A stretch of DNA of 34,309 nucleotides. Origin: DASSZN01 sp035702805. Lineage in GTDB: Bacteria > Chloroflexota > Chloroflexia > Thermomicrobiales > Thermomicrobiaceae. A program made the position numbers and the translations under genes. This document shows, piece after piece, positions 17,318 to 24,879 of this stretch (position 1 is its first letter; the number at the start of each line of letters is the position of its first letter). The notes under the pieces are model-generated. The model worked only from the letters and a program-made list of their open reading frames with translations, ran no database searches and had not been told where the DNA came from. The DNA is taken from positions 1-34,309 of the forward strand of contig DASSZN010000012.1 in the NCBI GenBank assembly GCA_035702805.1. The letters run 5' to 3'.

Positions 17318-18208
17318 GTGCCCCAACTCCCGCCCCGCGTCACTCCGTCACCCTCGCCGCCCCGTCGCCTCGCCCGCGTCCGGCGCATCGTCGCCGTCGC
17401 CAGCGGCAAGGGAGGCGTCGGCAAGTCGACCGTCGCCGTCAACCTGGCACTCGGTCTGGCCCGCCAGGGCTACCGGGTGGGGCTGCTCGACGCCGACGTC
17501 CACGGGCCCAACGTGCCCCTGATGCTCGGCGTACAGCGGCGACACGACGCGCGCGGCTGGGCGGCGATCGTCCCGATCGCCACGCTGGCGGACGTGGCGC
17601 CCGAGCCACGGCTGCCGGCCCTCGAGCGCTTCGGCATCCGCGTGATGTCGATCGGGCTGCTGGTCGGAGAGGAGCAGGCGGCGCTGATGGACAACGTGGG
17701 CCTGGTCGGCCTGCTGGTGCGCAACCTGCTGACGATGGTCGACTGGGGCGACCTCGACGTGCTGCTGGTCGACTTCCCGCCCGGCACCGGCGAGCCGCAG
17801 GCGACCCTGCTCGCGACCGTCGCGCTCGACGGTGTGGCGCTCGTCGTGACGCCGCAGGACGTCGCGCTGCTGGACACGAGCCGCGCGCTCGCGGCCTTCC
17901 GGGCGAGCGGGGTACCGGTCCTGGGACTGGTCGAGAACATGAGCTACCTGCGCTGCCCCCACTGCGGCGAGCGGCTCGAGGTCTTCCACCGCGGGCGAGT
18001 CCCGCGCGCGGTGCGCGACGACGTGCCGCTCCTGGCCGAGATCCCGATCGACCCAGCCCTCTCCGAGGCCGGCGACACCGGCCGGCCGCTCCTGGTCGTC
18101 GCGCCCGACAGCCCGCCGTCCCGGCAGTTCCTGAGCCTGGCGCGCGTCGTCGGGGAGCGCCTCGACCTGGCCACTCCCGGCTCGGCGGCTGCCGACCCGA
18201 TCGTCTGA
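17318..18208 (+). CDS. mrp: Mrp/NBP35-family P-loop ATPase, iron-sulfur carrier
   Basis: A 296-residue ATPase thought to carry and transfer Fe-S clusters. The GTG at 17318 follows CGGAGCG. The deviant Walker A is VAVASGKGGVGKSTVAVNLA (about residues 25-44), typical of MinD/Mrp proteins. Switch I is GLLDADVHGPNVPLMLG. Walker B is VDVLLVDFPPGTGEPQ in variant form (DLDVLLVDFPPGTG). ENMSYLRCPHCGERLEVF near residue 207 supplies the CxxC that bridges the cluster between subunits. The N-terminal MIP18/DUF59 domain of longer Mrp proteins is missing; only a short Pro/Arg-rich leader precedes Walker A. No suf or isc gene is in the window. Confidence 0.9.
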   Translation: MPQLPPRVTPSPSPPRRLARVRRIVAVASGKGGVGKSTVAVNLALGLARQGYRVGLLDADVHGPNVPLMLGVQRRHDARGWAAIVPIATLADVAPEPRLPALERFGIRVMSIGLLVGEEQAALMDNVGLVGLLVRNLLTMVDWGDLDVLLVDFPPGTGEPQATLLATVALDGVALVVTPQDVALLDTSRALAAFRASGVPVLGLVENMSYLRCPHCGERLEVFHRGRVPRAVRDDVPLLAEIPIDPALSEAGDTGRPLLVVAPDSPPSRQFLSLARVVGERLDLATPGSAAADPIV

Positions 18209-18219
18209 TCGCCGTCCCG

Positions 18220-18255
18220 GTACAATCGCCCGGCTGATCTATCGATTCTATCGAT
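18220..18255 (+). promoter_or_regulatory. -10 element and CTATCGAT tandem repeat upstream of the histidine kinase
   Basis: TACAAT (18220-18225) is a good -10 hexamer 78 bp before the kinase ATG. It is followed by two copies of CTATCGAT (18239-18246, 18248-18255) at a 9-bp period, each containing the palindrome ATCGAT. The repeats would fall at about +8 to +25 of the transcript, a position suited to a repressor or an autoregulatory site. Confidence 0.4.
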
Positions 18256-18302
18256 CCGAGATGACCCGAGCGGGCAGCGCCGATCACCGAGGGGAGGATC
18301 CG

Positions 18303-21119
18303 ATGCCGCACACCGACGCCGGGACGCCGCTCGGCGCCGAACCGACGCCCCGCGACCGGCTGCCGGCACCGGGGCCGGCCTCGGCGAGGCCCGCCGAGCC
18401 GGACTGGCCGCGCCAGGTCCTCGACGGGGTCGCCGACGGCATCACCGTCCAGGACGCGGACGGCCACCTGATCTACGCGAACCCGGCGGCCACCCGCGTC
18501 CTCGGCTATACCTCGGTCCAGGAACTCCTCGCGACCCCCACTCGGGAGATCCTCGCCCGCTTCGAGATGCTCGACGCCGAGGGACGTCCGCTCACCGCGG
18601 CCGACCTGCCCGGCCGGCGCGCGTTCCAGGGTGAGGACGAGCCGGAGGTCCTGGTCTGCTACCGCGTGCGCGCGACCGGCCAGGAGCACTGGGCCACCGT
18701 CCAGGCGCGTCCGGTGCTGGACGCCGACGGGAACGTGCGCCAGGTCGTCAACACGTTCCGCGACGTCACCGAGCGGCGGGGCGAGGAGGAGGCGCTGCGC
18801 TTCCTGGACCAGGCGAGCGCCGTCCTGGCGGGCTCGCTCGACTACGAGGCGACGTTGAGCCAGGTCACGCGCATCGCGGTGCCGGTGCTGGCCGACTGGT
18901 GCGCGGTCGACATCGTCGACGCCGACGGCTCGCTCCGGCGCCTGGGGGCGGCCGCGGCAGACCCGGCCGACGAGGCACTGGCCAACAACCTGCGCCGCCA
19001 GACCTCGCCCGAAGGCGCGCGCGGCTCGAGCGTGGCCGCGGTCGTGCGCGACGGCCGCTCACGCCTCCTCCCCACCATCACCGCGGAGCTCATCGCCGAG
19101 GACATTGCCGATGCGCAAATACGGTCGCTGGTGCCCGCGCTCGGTCTGACGTCCGGCATGATCGTGCCGCTGAGCGCGCGCGGGCAGACGCTCGGCGCGC
19201 TCACCTTCATGACCACGCGCTCGCGGCGCCACTACGGCCCGCGTGACCTGGCGCTGGCCGAGCGGCTCGCCGAGCGCGCGGGCCTGGCGATCGACAACGC
19301 GCGGCTCTACGCGTCGGCGCGCGAGCACGCCACCCGCGCCGACGCCCTGGCCGGCGCGCTGCGCGCCATCGCCGAGGCCCGTCTCGACGAGGAGGCGGTC
19401 CTGGAGAGCATCGTCCACACCGCCGCCGAGGTGATCGGTGACGGCGCCGTCCTCCGCCTCCTCTCCGGCGACGGGCAGTGGCTCAGCGCGGTCGCCAGCC
19501 ACCACCGCGACGCGTCGGCGCGCGCGGCGCTGCGCGTCCGCCTCGCCGCGACGCCGATGCGCCGGGACCAGGGCCTCACCGGACTGGTAGCGACGAGCGG
19601 ACGGCCGGTCCGCATCCCGCGCGACCAGGCCACCCTAGCGGAGTCGGTCGAGCCGGAGATCCTCGCGCACTACGCCGCGTTCGGGATGGAGAGCGTCCTG
19701 ATCGTGCCGCTACGCGCGGGCGGGCGGGTGATCGGCGTGCTGGCGCTCGCCCGCCAGGGGCGCGAGCGCCCCTACACGGCCGCCGACCAGGACTTCGTGC
19801 AGGACCTGGCCGACATCGCGGCGCTGGCGATCGACAACGCGCGGCTCTACGACGCGTCGGGCCAGGCACGTCTGCGGGCGGAGGCTCTCGCCGCCGCCTC
19901 GCATGCCTTCACCGCCGCCAGCCTGGACCTGCCGGCGGTGCTCGAGACGGTGACGCACCGGGTCGCCGGCCTGCTGGGCGACGGCGTGGTGGTCCGGCTC
20001 CTGTCGGACGACGGGCGGGAGCGGCGCGCCGCCGCCAGCTACCATCCGGACCCCGAGCGGCTCGACAACGTCCGCCGCCTGCTCGGCGTCACGCCGGACG
20101 GCAGCGCGCGGCACGACCTCTTCCAGCAGGACCGGCCCCTGCTCTTCCCCGAGCTCGACCCCGACTGGATCCGGGCCCGCATCGCGCCGGACTACTGGCC
20201 CTTCCTCGACCGCCTGGGGATCCGCAGCCTTCTCGCCGTGCCGCTGCGCGCGCACGGCCGGATGATCGGCACCACGATCACCTGGCGCGACCAGACGCCG
20301 GTGCCCTACGGGATCGACGACCAGACCTTCCTCCAGGACCTGGCGGACCGCGCGGCCCTGGCGATCGACAACGCGCGACTCTACGACGACGCACAGCGGG
20401 CCCTGCGCGCCCGCGAGACCTTCCTCTCGATCGCCTCGCACGAGCTCAAGACGCCGCTCACGGCCGTGGCCGGCTACACCCAGCTCGTCCGCCGCCAGCT
20501 CGAGCGCCTCTCCCCGGCCGAGCCGCGCCTGACCGAGCTGGTGGCCAAGCTGCAGCGCGGCGTCGGCCGCCTGGACCGGCTGGTGCAGGACCTGGTGGAC
20601 GTGTCGCAGCTCGAGACCGGCCACCTGACGCTGCGCCGTGAGCCGGCCGACCTGAGCGTGCTGGCGGAGGAGGTGCTCGGGCGCTTCGTCGACGAGGCGC
20701 GCGCCGAGCCGGGACCCGGCTACCGCTTCAGCCTGGTCGCGCCCCACCCGGTCGTGGGCACCTGGGACCCCGCCCGGCTGGAGCAGGTGCTGGCCAACCT
20801 CGTCTCGAACGCGGTGAAGTACTCGCCGGGGGGAGGCGATGTGCGGGTAACGGTGCGCCGGTCCGGCGACATCGCCGAGGTCGCCGTCGAGGACGAGGGG
20901 ATCGGCATCAGCGCGGCGGACCAGGAGCGGCTGTTCGAGCCGTTCGCCCGCGGCAGCGGCGCGGACGCCTTCAAAGGGACGGGGCTGGGCCTCTACGTGG
21001 CGAGGGAGATCGTCGAGCAGCAGGGCGGCACGATCGACCTCGAGAGCGAGCCGGGGCGGGGAAGCCGCTTTACGGTGCGACTCCCGATCGACGCCGAGGA
21101 GCCGAGCGACCCCGACTGA
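18303..21119 (+). CDS. PAS-GAF-GAF-GAF sensor histidine kinase
   Basis: A 938-residue cytosolic sensor kinase without membrane segments. The ATG at 18303 has GGGGAGG upstream. Order: a PAS domain (about 38-155, with GITVQDADGHLIYANPAATR), then three GAF domains (about 165-335, 360-513, 540-692), each closing with a near-identical LAIDNARLY helix, which indicates duplication. A HisKA dimerisation helix follows with phospho-acceptor His713 in IASHELKTPLTAVAG, then HATPase_c (about 820-930) with the N box NLVSNAVKYSPGG, G1 DEGIGIS, F box FEPFARG and G2 GTGLGLYVAREI. All catalytic motifs are intact. No response regulator gene is adjacent, so it is an orphan kinase. The ligand is unknown. Confidence 0.95.
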   Translation: MPHTDAGTPLGAEPTPRDRLPAPGPASARPAEPDWPRQVLDGVADGITVQDADGHLIYANPAATRVLGYTSVQELLATPTREILARFEMLDAEGRPLTAADLPGRRAFQGEDEPEVLVCYRVRATGQEHWATVQARPVLDADGNVRQVVNTFRDVTERRGEEEALRFLDQASAVLAGSLDYEATLSQVTRIAVPVLADWCAVDIVDADGSLRRLGAAAADPADEALANNLRRQTSPEGARGSSVAAVVRDGRSRLLPTITAELIAEDIADAQIRSLVPALGLTSGMIVPLSARGQTLGALTFMTTRSRRHYGPRDLALAERLAERAGLAIDNARLYASAREHATRADALAGALRAIAEARLDEEAVLESIVHTAAEVIGDGAVLRLLSGDGQWLSAVASHHRDASARAALRVRLAATPMRRDQGLTGLVATSGRPVRIPRDQATLAESVEPEILAHYAAFGMESVLIVPLRAGGRVIGVLALARQGRERPYTAADQDFVQDLADIAALAIDNARLYDASGQARLRAEALAAASHAFTAASLDLPAVLETVTHRVAGLLGDGVVVRLLSDDGRERRAAASYHPDPERLDNVRRLLGVTPDGSARHDLFQQDRPLLFPELDPDWIRARIAPDYWPFLDRLGIRSLLAVPLRAHGRMIGTTITWRDQTPVPYGIDDQTFLQDLADRAALAIDNARLYDDAQRALRARETFLSIASHELKTPLTAVAGYTQLVRRQLERLSPAEPRLTELVAKLQRGVGRLDRLVQDLVDVSQLETGHLTLRREPADLSVLAEEVLGRFVDEARAEPGPGYRFSLVAPHPVVGTWDPARLEQVLANLVSNAVKYSPGGGDVRVTVRRSGDIAEVAVEDEGIGISAADQERLFEPFARGSGADAFKGTGLGLYVAREIVEQQGGTIDLESEPGRGSRFTVRLPIDAEEPSDPD

Positions 21120-21146
21120 GCCGCCCCCGCGGCGGGGAGGACCGGC

Positions 21147-22613
21147 TCACTCCACGACCCCCTCGGGGACGCCCCGGACCGACGGGGCAGGGAGGCCGCC
21201 CCCCGGCGGCGCGACCGGGGAGGGAGGGCTGGCCGCCGGCACCAGCTCGATCGCCGGCTCGCGGTCCGCCAGCACGCCGGCCTCGTCCTCCATGCCGACG
21301 CGGGTGACGACCTCGATTCCCGCTGCCGTGACGATGCTGGCCGCGACGCGGTCGGGCGTCACCGCCTGCAGCCGGATGCTGCGCAGCAGCGACTCGCCGG
21401 CCAGCTGCTGGGCCGTCTCCAGGTCGTCCCAGCCGACCGCCCCCTGGGCGATCAGGAGCACCACCTGCTCCCGGTCGTAGTCGCCGATCCTCGCGGCGAA
21501 TGCCTGGAGCGCTCCCCGCTGGCGCACCGGTACGACTCGCCGCGCCGGTGGGTTCCGCACCTCCTCGAGCACGGCCAGCCCGATGATCTTGGCCGCCGCC
21601 AGCACGGGCACCGCCAGCAGGAGCCCGAGCGCCCCGGCGATCTGCGCCCCCGCCAGCACGCCGAAGATCACCAGCAGCGGGTGCAGCCGGACGATGCGCC
21701 CGATCAGCTGCGGGATCACGATCTGGTCCTCGACCATGCGGATGCCCAGGTAGACCAGCCCGACCGCCACGGCCAGCCCGGTCGGTGACCAGCCGAAGGG
21801 GCCGCTCGGCTGGGAGAGCGCCACGGTCATGGCGATGCCCGCGGCCGTCCAGGGGCCGATGACGGGGATCAGCTCGAGCAGGCCGCTGGCGATGGCGATG
21901 GCGCCGGCATAGGGGAGGTTGAGGATCGAGAGGGCCACGAACACGACCGCCGAGATGATGGCGAACAGGAGCAGCTGGGCCCGCACGTAGGCGCCGAAGG
22001 TGTCGTTGACCTGGTCGGTGATGCGCTGGACGGTCTCGTGATGGCGCGGCGGGGCCAGCTCGCGCAGCCGGCCCACCATGCCGTCGCCCTGCAGCAGGAA
22101 GTAGTAGGTGGCGAGCAGGTAGACCAGCAGGTTGACCAGGAAGCCGAACGTCTGCAGCACCAGCGAGGGCGCCTGCCGGCCCCAGCCGGCCGCCAGGTCC
22201 TTGGCGGCCGTCTCGATGCTGGTGGTGATCTGTCGGGTGTCGATGCTGAACCCGCCGATGGCGATGCGGTTCTCGGCCAGGAGCGCCTGCCGCGCGTTGT
22301 CGATCAGCTTCGGCAGGGCGTGTACCAGTTGCCCGATCTGCACCACCACCGCTGGTGCCACCTGCAGGGCCAGCACCACGAGCAGCCCGATCAGGACGAC
22401 GTAGACCACGGCGATGGCCAGTGCCCGCGGCATGCGCAGGCGACGCTCGAGCCGGCTGACCAGTGGGTGGAGGACGTAGGCGGTGACCGCCGCCCAGATG
22501 AAGGGCGGCAGGATGTCGGCCACCCGCAAGAGGAAGAGGGCGAGCGCGACGAGCGTCAGCCCGATGATGACGGGCAGGAGGCGAGTCTCGCGGAGACGAT
22601 CGAGCGGATGCAT
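21147..22613 (-). CDS. AI-2E-family (PerM/YdiK/TqsA type) membrane permease
   Basis: A 488-residue membrane protein with about eight hydrophobic segments in the first 360 residues. The ATG at 22613 is preceded by GGGGGAGG. Family marks are the N-terminal helix pair ending PPFIWAAVTAYVLHPLVSRL, the helix AIAVVYVVLIGLLVVLALQV, and the conserved late blocks ASGLLELIPVIGPWTAAGIA, EDQIVIPQLIGRIVRLHPLL and VIFGVLAGAQIAGALGLLLA. Beyond about residue 370 it carries an unusual extra soluble tail of about 115 residues (DYDREQVVLLIAQGAVGWDD, then a strand-rich part and a Pro-rich end), longer than typical members. The substrate is unknown. It is transcribed divergently from the 59-aa gene. Confidence 0.88.
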   Translation of the reverse strand: MHPLDRLRETRLLPVIIGLTLVALALFLLRVADILPPFIWAAVTAYVLHPLVSRLERRLRMPRALAIAVVYVVLIGLLVVLALQVAPAVVVQIGQLVHALPKLIDNARQALLAENRIAIGGFSIDTRQITTSIETAAKDLAAGWGRQAPSLVLQTFGFLVNLLVYLLATYYFLLQGDGMVGRLRELAPPRHHETVQRITDQVNDTFGAYVRAQLLLFAIISAVVFVALSILNLPYAGAIAIASGLLELIPVIGPWTAAGIAMTVALSQPSGPFGWSPTGLAVAVGLVYLGIRMVEDQIVIPQLIGRIVRLHPLLVIFGVLAGAQIAGALGLLLAVPVLAAAKIIGLAVLEEVRNPPARRVVPVRQRGALQAFAARIGDYDREQVVLLIAQGAVGWDDLETAQQLAGESLLRSIRLQAVTPDRVAASIVTAAGIEVVTRVGMEDEAGVLADREPAIELVPAASPPSPVAPPGGGLPAPSVRGVPEGVVE

Positions 22614-22645
22614 GGCCTCCCCCGGGGCAGCGCGTGCCTGCCCGG

Positions 22646-22654
22646 ATTGTAACA
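22646..22654 (-). promoter_or_regulatory. Extended -10 (TGTTACAAT) for the AI-2E-family gene
   Basis: On the minus strand TG-T-TACAAT gives an extended -10 element 33 bp before the ATG at 22613. It is about 60 bp away from the divergent plus-strand promoter at 22713-22741. Confidence 0.5.
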
Positions 22655-22690
22655 GACCGCGCCGCGTGGCCCCGGCCGCGACCCCCACCC

Positions 22691-22772
22691 GAACAGATGA
22701 TCTGCCAGGTACTTGACAGCGGGGAACAGGTGTTCTATTCTCTGTACGTACAGATGTTCGGGACACATGTTC
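22691..22772 (+). promoter_or_regulatory. Cluster of four LexA/SOS-box-like operators
   Basis: The Gram-positive LexA half-site pair GAAC-N4-GTTC is matched perfectly by GAACAGGTGTTC (22724-22735) and with one mismatch by GAACAGATGATC (22691-22702), GTACAGATGTTC (22748-22759) and GGACACATGTTC (22761-22772). All four central tetramers (AGGT, AGAT, AGAT, ACAT) fit the RNRY centre of the B. subtilis box. The perfect box occupies the promoter spacer next to the -10; the third overlaps the expected transcription start, within the perfect palindrome CTGTACGTACAG (22742-22753); the fourth lies in the leader. Confidence 0.75.
22713..22741 (+). promoter_or_regulatory. Near-consensus sigma-70 promoter for the 59-aa peptide gene
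   Basis: TTGACA (22713-22718), 17-bp spacer, TATTCT (22736-22741). This is the best housekeeping promoter I see in the window. Initiation near 22748 would give a leader of about 50 nt ending in AGGAGG (22787-22792) 5 bases before the ATG at 22798. Confidence 0.75.
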
Positions 22773-22797
22773 GGCTGGATGGCACGAGGAGGACGGG

Positions 22798-22977
22798 ATG
22801 CGGGTCGGGGCGACGGTGGGGCTGGTCATGCTGGCGACGGTCGTGGTCGTGATGATGCTGGCGGTCGGGCTGGGGGTGAGCGCGTCGCACGCCGTGATGC
22901 AGGCACTGCCATTGGCTCTGGCGGTGGGCGCCGCCTCCGGCGTGGTCGTCGCGCTCGAGGGCCCGGTCGCGCACTGA
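22798..22977 (+). CDS. 59-aa hydrophobic membrane peptide, candidate SOS-induced gene
   Basis: ATG CGG GTC... reads to a TGA at 22975-22977. AGGAGG lies at 22787-22792, 5 bases before the ATG. The product is almost wholly hydrophobic: segment 1 spans about residues 5-27 (ATVGLVMLATVVVVMMLAVG), segment 2 about 33-53 (VMQALPLALAVGAASGVVVA), with only Arg2, Glu54 and two histidines as polar charged or titratable residues. There is no Cys, no lipobox and no known domain. The promoter and LexA-like cluster immediately upstream point to tight repression and DNA-damage induction. By analogy small SOS-induced membrane peptides depolarise the membrane (TisB) or block division (SidA), but no homology is claimed. 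It is monocistronic, with a hairpin 15 bases after the stop. Confidence 0.7.
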   Translation: MRVGATVGLVMLATVVVVMMLAVGLGVSASHAVMQALPLALAVGAASGVVVALEGPVAH

Positions 22978-22991
22978 GCGCGACGCGGGCG

Positions 22992-23016
22992 ATGCCCGGC
23001 CGGTCGGCACGGGCAT
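22992..23016 (+). terminator. Hairpin after the 59-aa peptide gene
   Basis: ATGCCCG (22992-22998) pairs with CGGGCAT (23010-23016), extended inward by GCC/GGC with one bulged A. It starts 15 bases after the stop codon. It has no T-run, as with the other terminator-like hairpins in this window. Confidence 0.45.
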
Positions 23017-23335
23017 GGGCATGGGCAGAGAAGCGGGGACCGTGCACCCTGTCGGACCTGGGGCCGGGCCGGCGGCTGGGCAGTCTACCCGGTGCGCGCC
23101 GACCTCCCGGCCCGCGTCCCCACCGCGCCGGAGCCTCCGCGCCGTAGCCGCCGCCGGCCACCCCTTCCCGCGGAATCCCACTGGTCGGCCCAGCGACGCT
23201 GGGCACGCCGCGCCGCGCCCACGCCGAGCCGCCGCGCGGCCTGACCGGCTCCCCGGCGTCCTCTCCTCAGCCCCGTGGTCGCCGCGACACCCGGCGTCTC
23301 GGTCGAGTCGCCGACGGCGCCGGAGTGGCTCGGTG
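23017..23335. other. Intergenic region without recognisable gene
   Basis: This is GC-rich sequence between the 59-aa peptide gene and the 3' end of the MFS gene on the opposite strand. Open frames here are low-complexity Arg/Pro/Ala-rich translations without ribosome sites. A short GGGCAT tandem (23011-23026) sits at its start. I see no RNA gene or promoter. Confidence 0.5.
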
Positions 23336-24682
23336 CTAGCGGCGGAAGCGGCGGGTGCGGGCGAAGAGGTTGGCCGAGTCCATCACCCGGGGCTCGTGCA
23401 GCGCGCCGCTGGCAAACACCGCGCCCAGCGCGATGAAGAACGCGACGATGAAGAGCGGCTGAAAGCCAACGTGGTCCACCAGCACCCCGCCGACGAGCGG
23501 GACGAACGAGACGACCCCCAGGATCGTGTTGACCAGGCCGACGTAGGCCGGTCGCTCCCGCTCCGGGGCGATGTCGAGCAGGTAGGTCAGGTTGGCCAGG
23601 TTCTGTCCGGTGACTGCCACCCCGTAGGCCAGGAAGACCAGGCCGAACACGTAGTAGAGCGCGTGGCTCCCCCCGTTCGGGCTGCCGGGGGTCACGCGCA
23701 GCAGCGGCGGCAGTACCAGCGCCAGCAGCGGGATGCCCATGCGGATCAGGGCCGCGAACTGCAGCACCAGCCGGTTCCCCTGCCGGTCGGCCAGCGGGCT
23801 CCAGACGAGGTTGGCCGCGAAGAGGGAGACGGTCAGGATCGAGACGTAGATGCCGACGACTGCCGCGGGCGCGCCCAGTTGCTGCTGGGCGTAGACGACG
23901 TAGAACGGGTCGGCGATGGCGGCGAGCGAGAGGAAGCCGCGGAAGGTCAGGAAGCGGCGGAAGTGCCGGTTGCCGAGCAGGCGCGGGGCGTCGCGCAGCT
24001 GCGCGGCGACGCTGGCGCGCTGTTGGACCGGCGCCGGGCCCGGCTCCCGGATCAGCGCGACGGCCCCTGTCCCGACCGCCAGGGCCAGCGCCGACATGAG
24101 GAACAGGATGACGAAGCCGTGGGGGAAACTGGCCTGGTCGGCCAGGATCCGCTGGATCAGGAAGCCGGCGATGAAGCCGAGCACCCCGCCCCACAGGTTG
24201 CGCTGGCCGAAGAAGAACGGCAGCCGGTTGCCCGGCACCGCCCGCGCCATCACGTCGACGAAGGGCACGTTGGCGATGCCGGCCGTGAGGTTGTAGAGCG
24301 TGTAGGCGACGAAGAAGACGACCAGCAGGAAGGACGGGTTCCGGTCGCCGACGAGGAAGCCGGTGAGGGCGAGCGCCGCGATCGAGACGGTGCGCGCGGC
24401 GGTGCTCCAGACCGCGAGCGGCAGTCGCCAGCTCCGCCGCTGGACGAAGCTGGCCACGAAGAGCTGCGGCAGGAACCAGACGCCGGTGCTGAGCACCGGG
24501 ACCAGGCCGACGAGCAGGTTCGAGTGGCTGATCTGGCTGACGAAGAGGGCCAGGACGAGAGTCGGGTGGATCAGCGTGTCCCCGAGGATGAGGAAGGCGC
24601 CGTTGCCGATGCCGAGGACGAGGTTCTGCCGCGAGCCGCGCCGCTGCCTGCTCGTCCACTTGATGTCCGCGCCCAGTCGCAC
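23336..24682 (-). CDS. Major facilitator superfamily transporter
   Basis: A 448-residue, roughly 12-helix inner-membrane transporter. I chose the GTG at 24682 because AAGGGGTGG lies about 7 bases upstream; an in-frame GTG at 24763 would add 27 residues without membrane character. Helices are clear throughout, for example FLLVVFFVAYTLYNLTAGIA, FHGFVILFLMSALALAVGTG in variant form, and AYGVAVTGQNLANLTYLLDI. The cytoplasmic loop after helix 6 (REPGPAPVQQRASVAAQLRD, then RLLGNRHFRRFL) links the two halves, as usual for MFS. APERERPAYVGLVNTILGVV in the C-terminal half resembles uncharacterised exporter-like MFS proteins. The substrate is unknown. The downstream end converges with the 59-aa peptide unit. 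Confidence 0.88.
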   Translation of the reverse strand: MRLGADIKWTSRQRRGSRQNLVLGIGNGAFLILGDTLIHPTLVLALFVSQISHSNLLVGLVPVLSTGVWFLPQLFVASFVQRRSWRLPLAVWSTAARTVSIAALALTGFLVGDRNPSFLLVVFFVAYTLYNLTAGIANVPFVDVMARAVPGNRLPFFFGQRNLWGGVLGFIAGFLIQRILADQASFPHGFVILFLMSALALAVGTGAVALIREPGPAPVQQRASVAAQLRDAPRLLGNRHFRRFLTFRGFLSLAAIADPFYVVYAQQQLGAPAAVVGIYVSILTVSLFAANLVWSPLADRQGNRLVLQFAALIRMGIPLLALVLPPLLRVTPGSPNGGSHALYYVFGLVFLAYGVAVTGQNLANLTYLLDIAPERERPAYVGLVNTILGVVSFVPLVGGVLVDHVGFQPLFIVAFFIALGAVFASGALHEPRVMDSANLFARTRRFRR

Positions 24683-24792
24683 GCGCCGACCACCCCTTGC
24701 ACCGACGGGGGGCCCCGCCACCGTGCCGGCTAGTCCCGCAGACTCCGGGGAACAACCGGCCACTTCCCGACGCTGGGAGGAATGCTCGGGCT

Positions 24793-24801
24793 AGACTAGC
24801 A
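24793..24801 (-). promoter_or_regulatory. Extended -10 (TGCTAGTCT) for the MFS gene
   Basis: On the minus strand TG-C-TAGTCT lies in the divergent gap between the MFS gene and the luciferase-like gene, about 110 bp before the chosen GTG at 24682 and 30 bp before the alternative GTG at 24763. Confidence 0.4.
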
Positions 24802-24879
24802 CATTTCCCGCGCGGGTCGCGGGACCGAGCGGTCCGTGGCGTGCGCGGGGCACGCCGCACGCACGACGAAGGGGGCACG

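Noticed and set aside
22646..22656. CTGTTAC on the minus strand as a fourth Pho-box-like half-site
   Set aside because: No partner heptamer lies 11 bp either side; the bases are explained by an extended -10 element TGTTACAAT.
22713..23147. A 144-codon plus-strand frame overlapping the 59-aa peptide gene, with an ATG in the leader
   Set aside because: It is Gly/Arg/Ala-rich, lacks a ribosome site at its start, and the AGGAGG is placed for the ATG at 22798 in the other frame.
23017..23335. Possible small RNA or gene in the gap after the 59-aa peptide gene
   Set aside because: No promoter, conserved RNA structure or ribosome site is visible; only low-complexity open frames.
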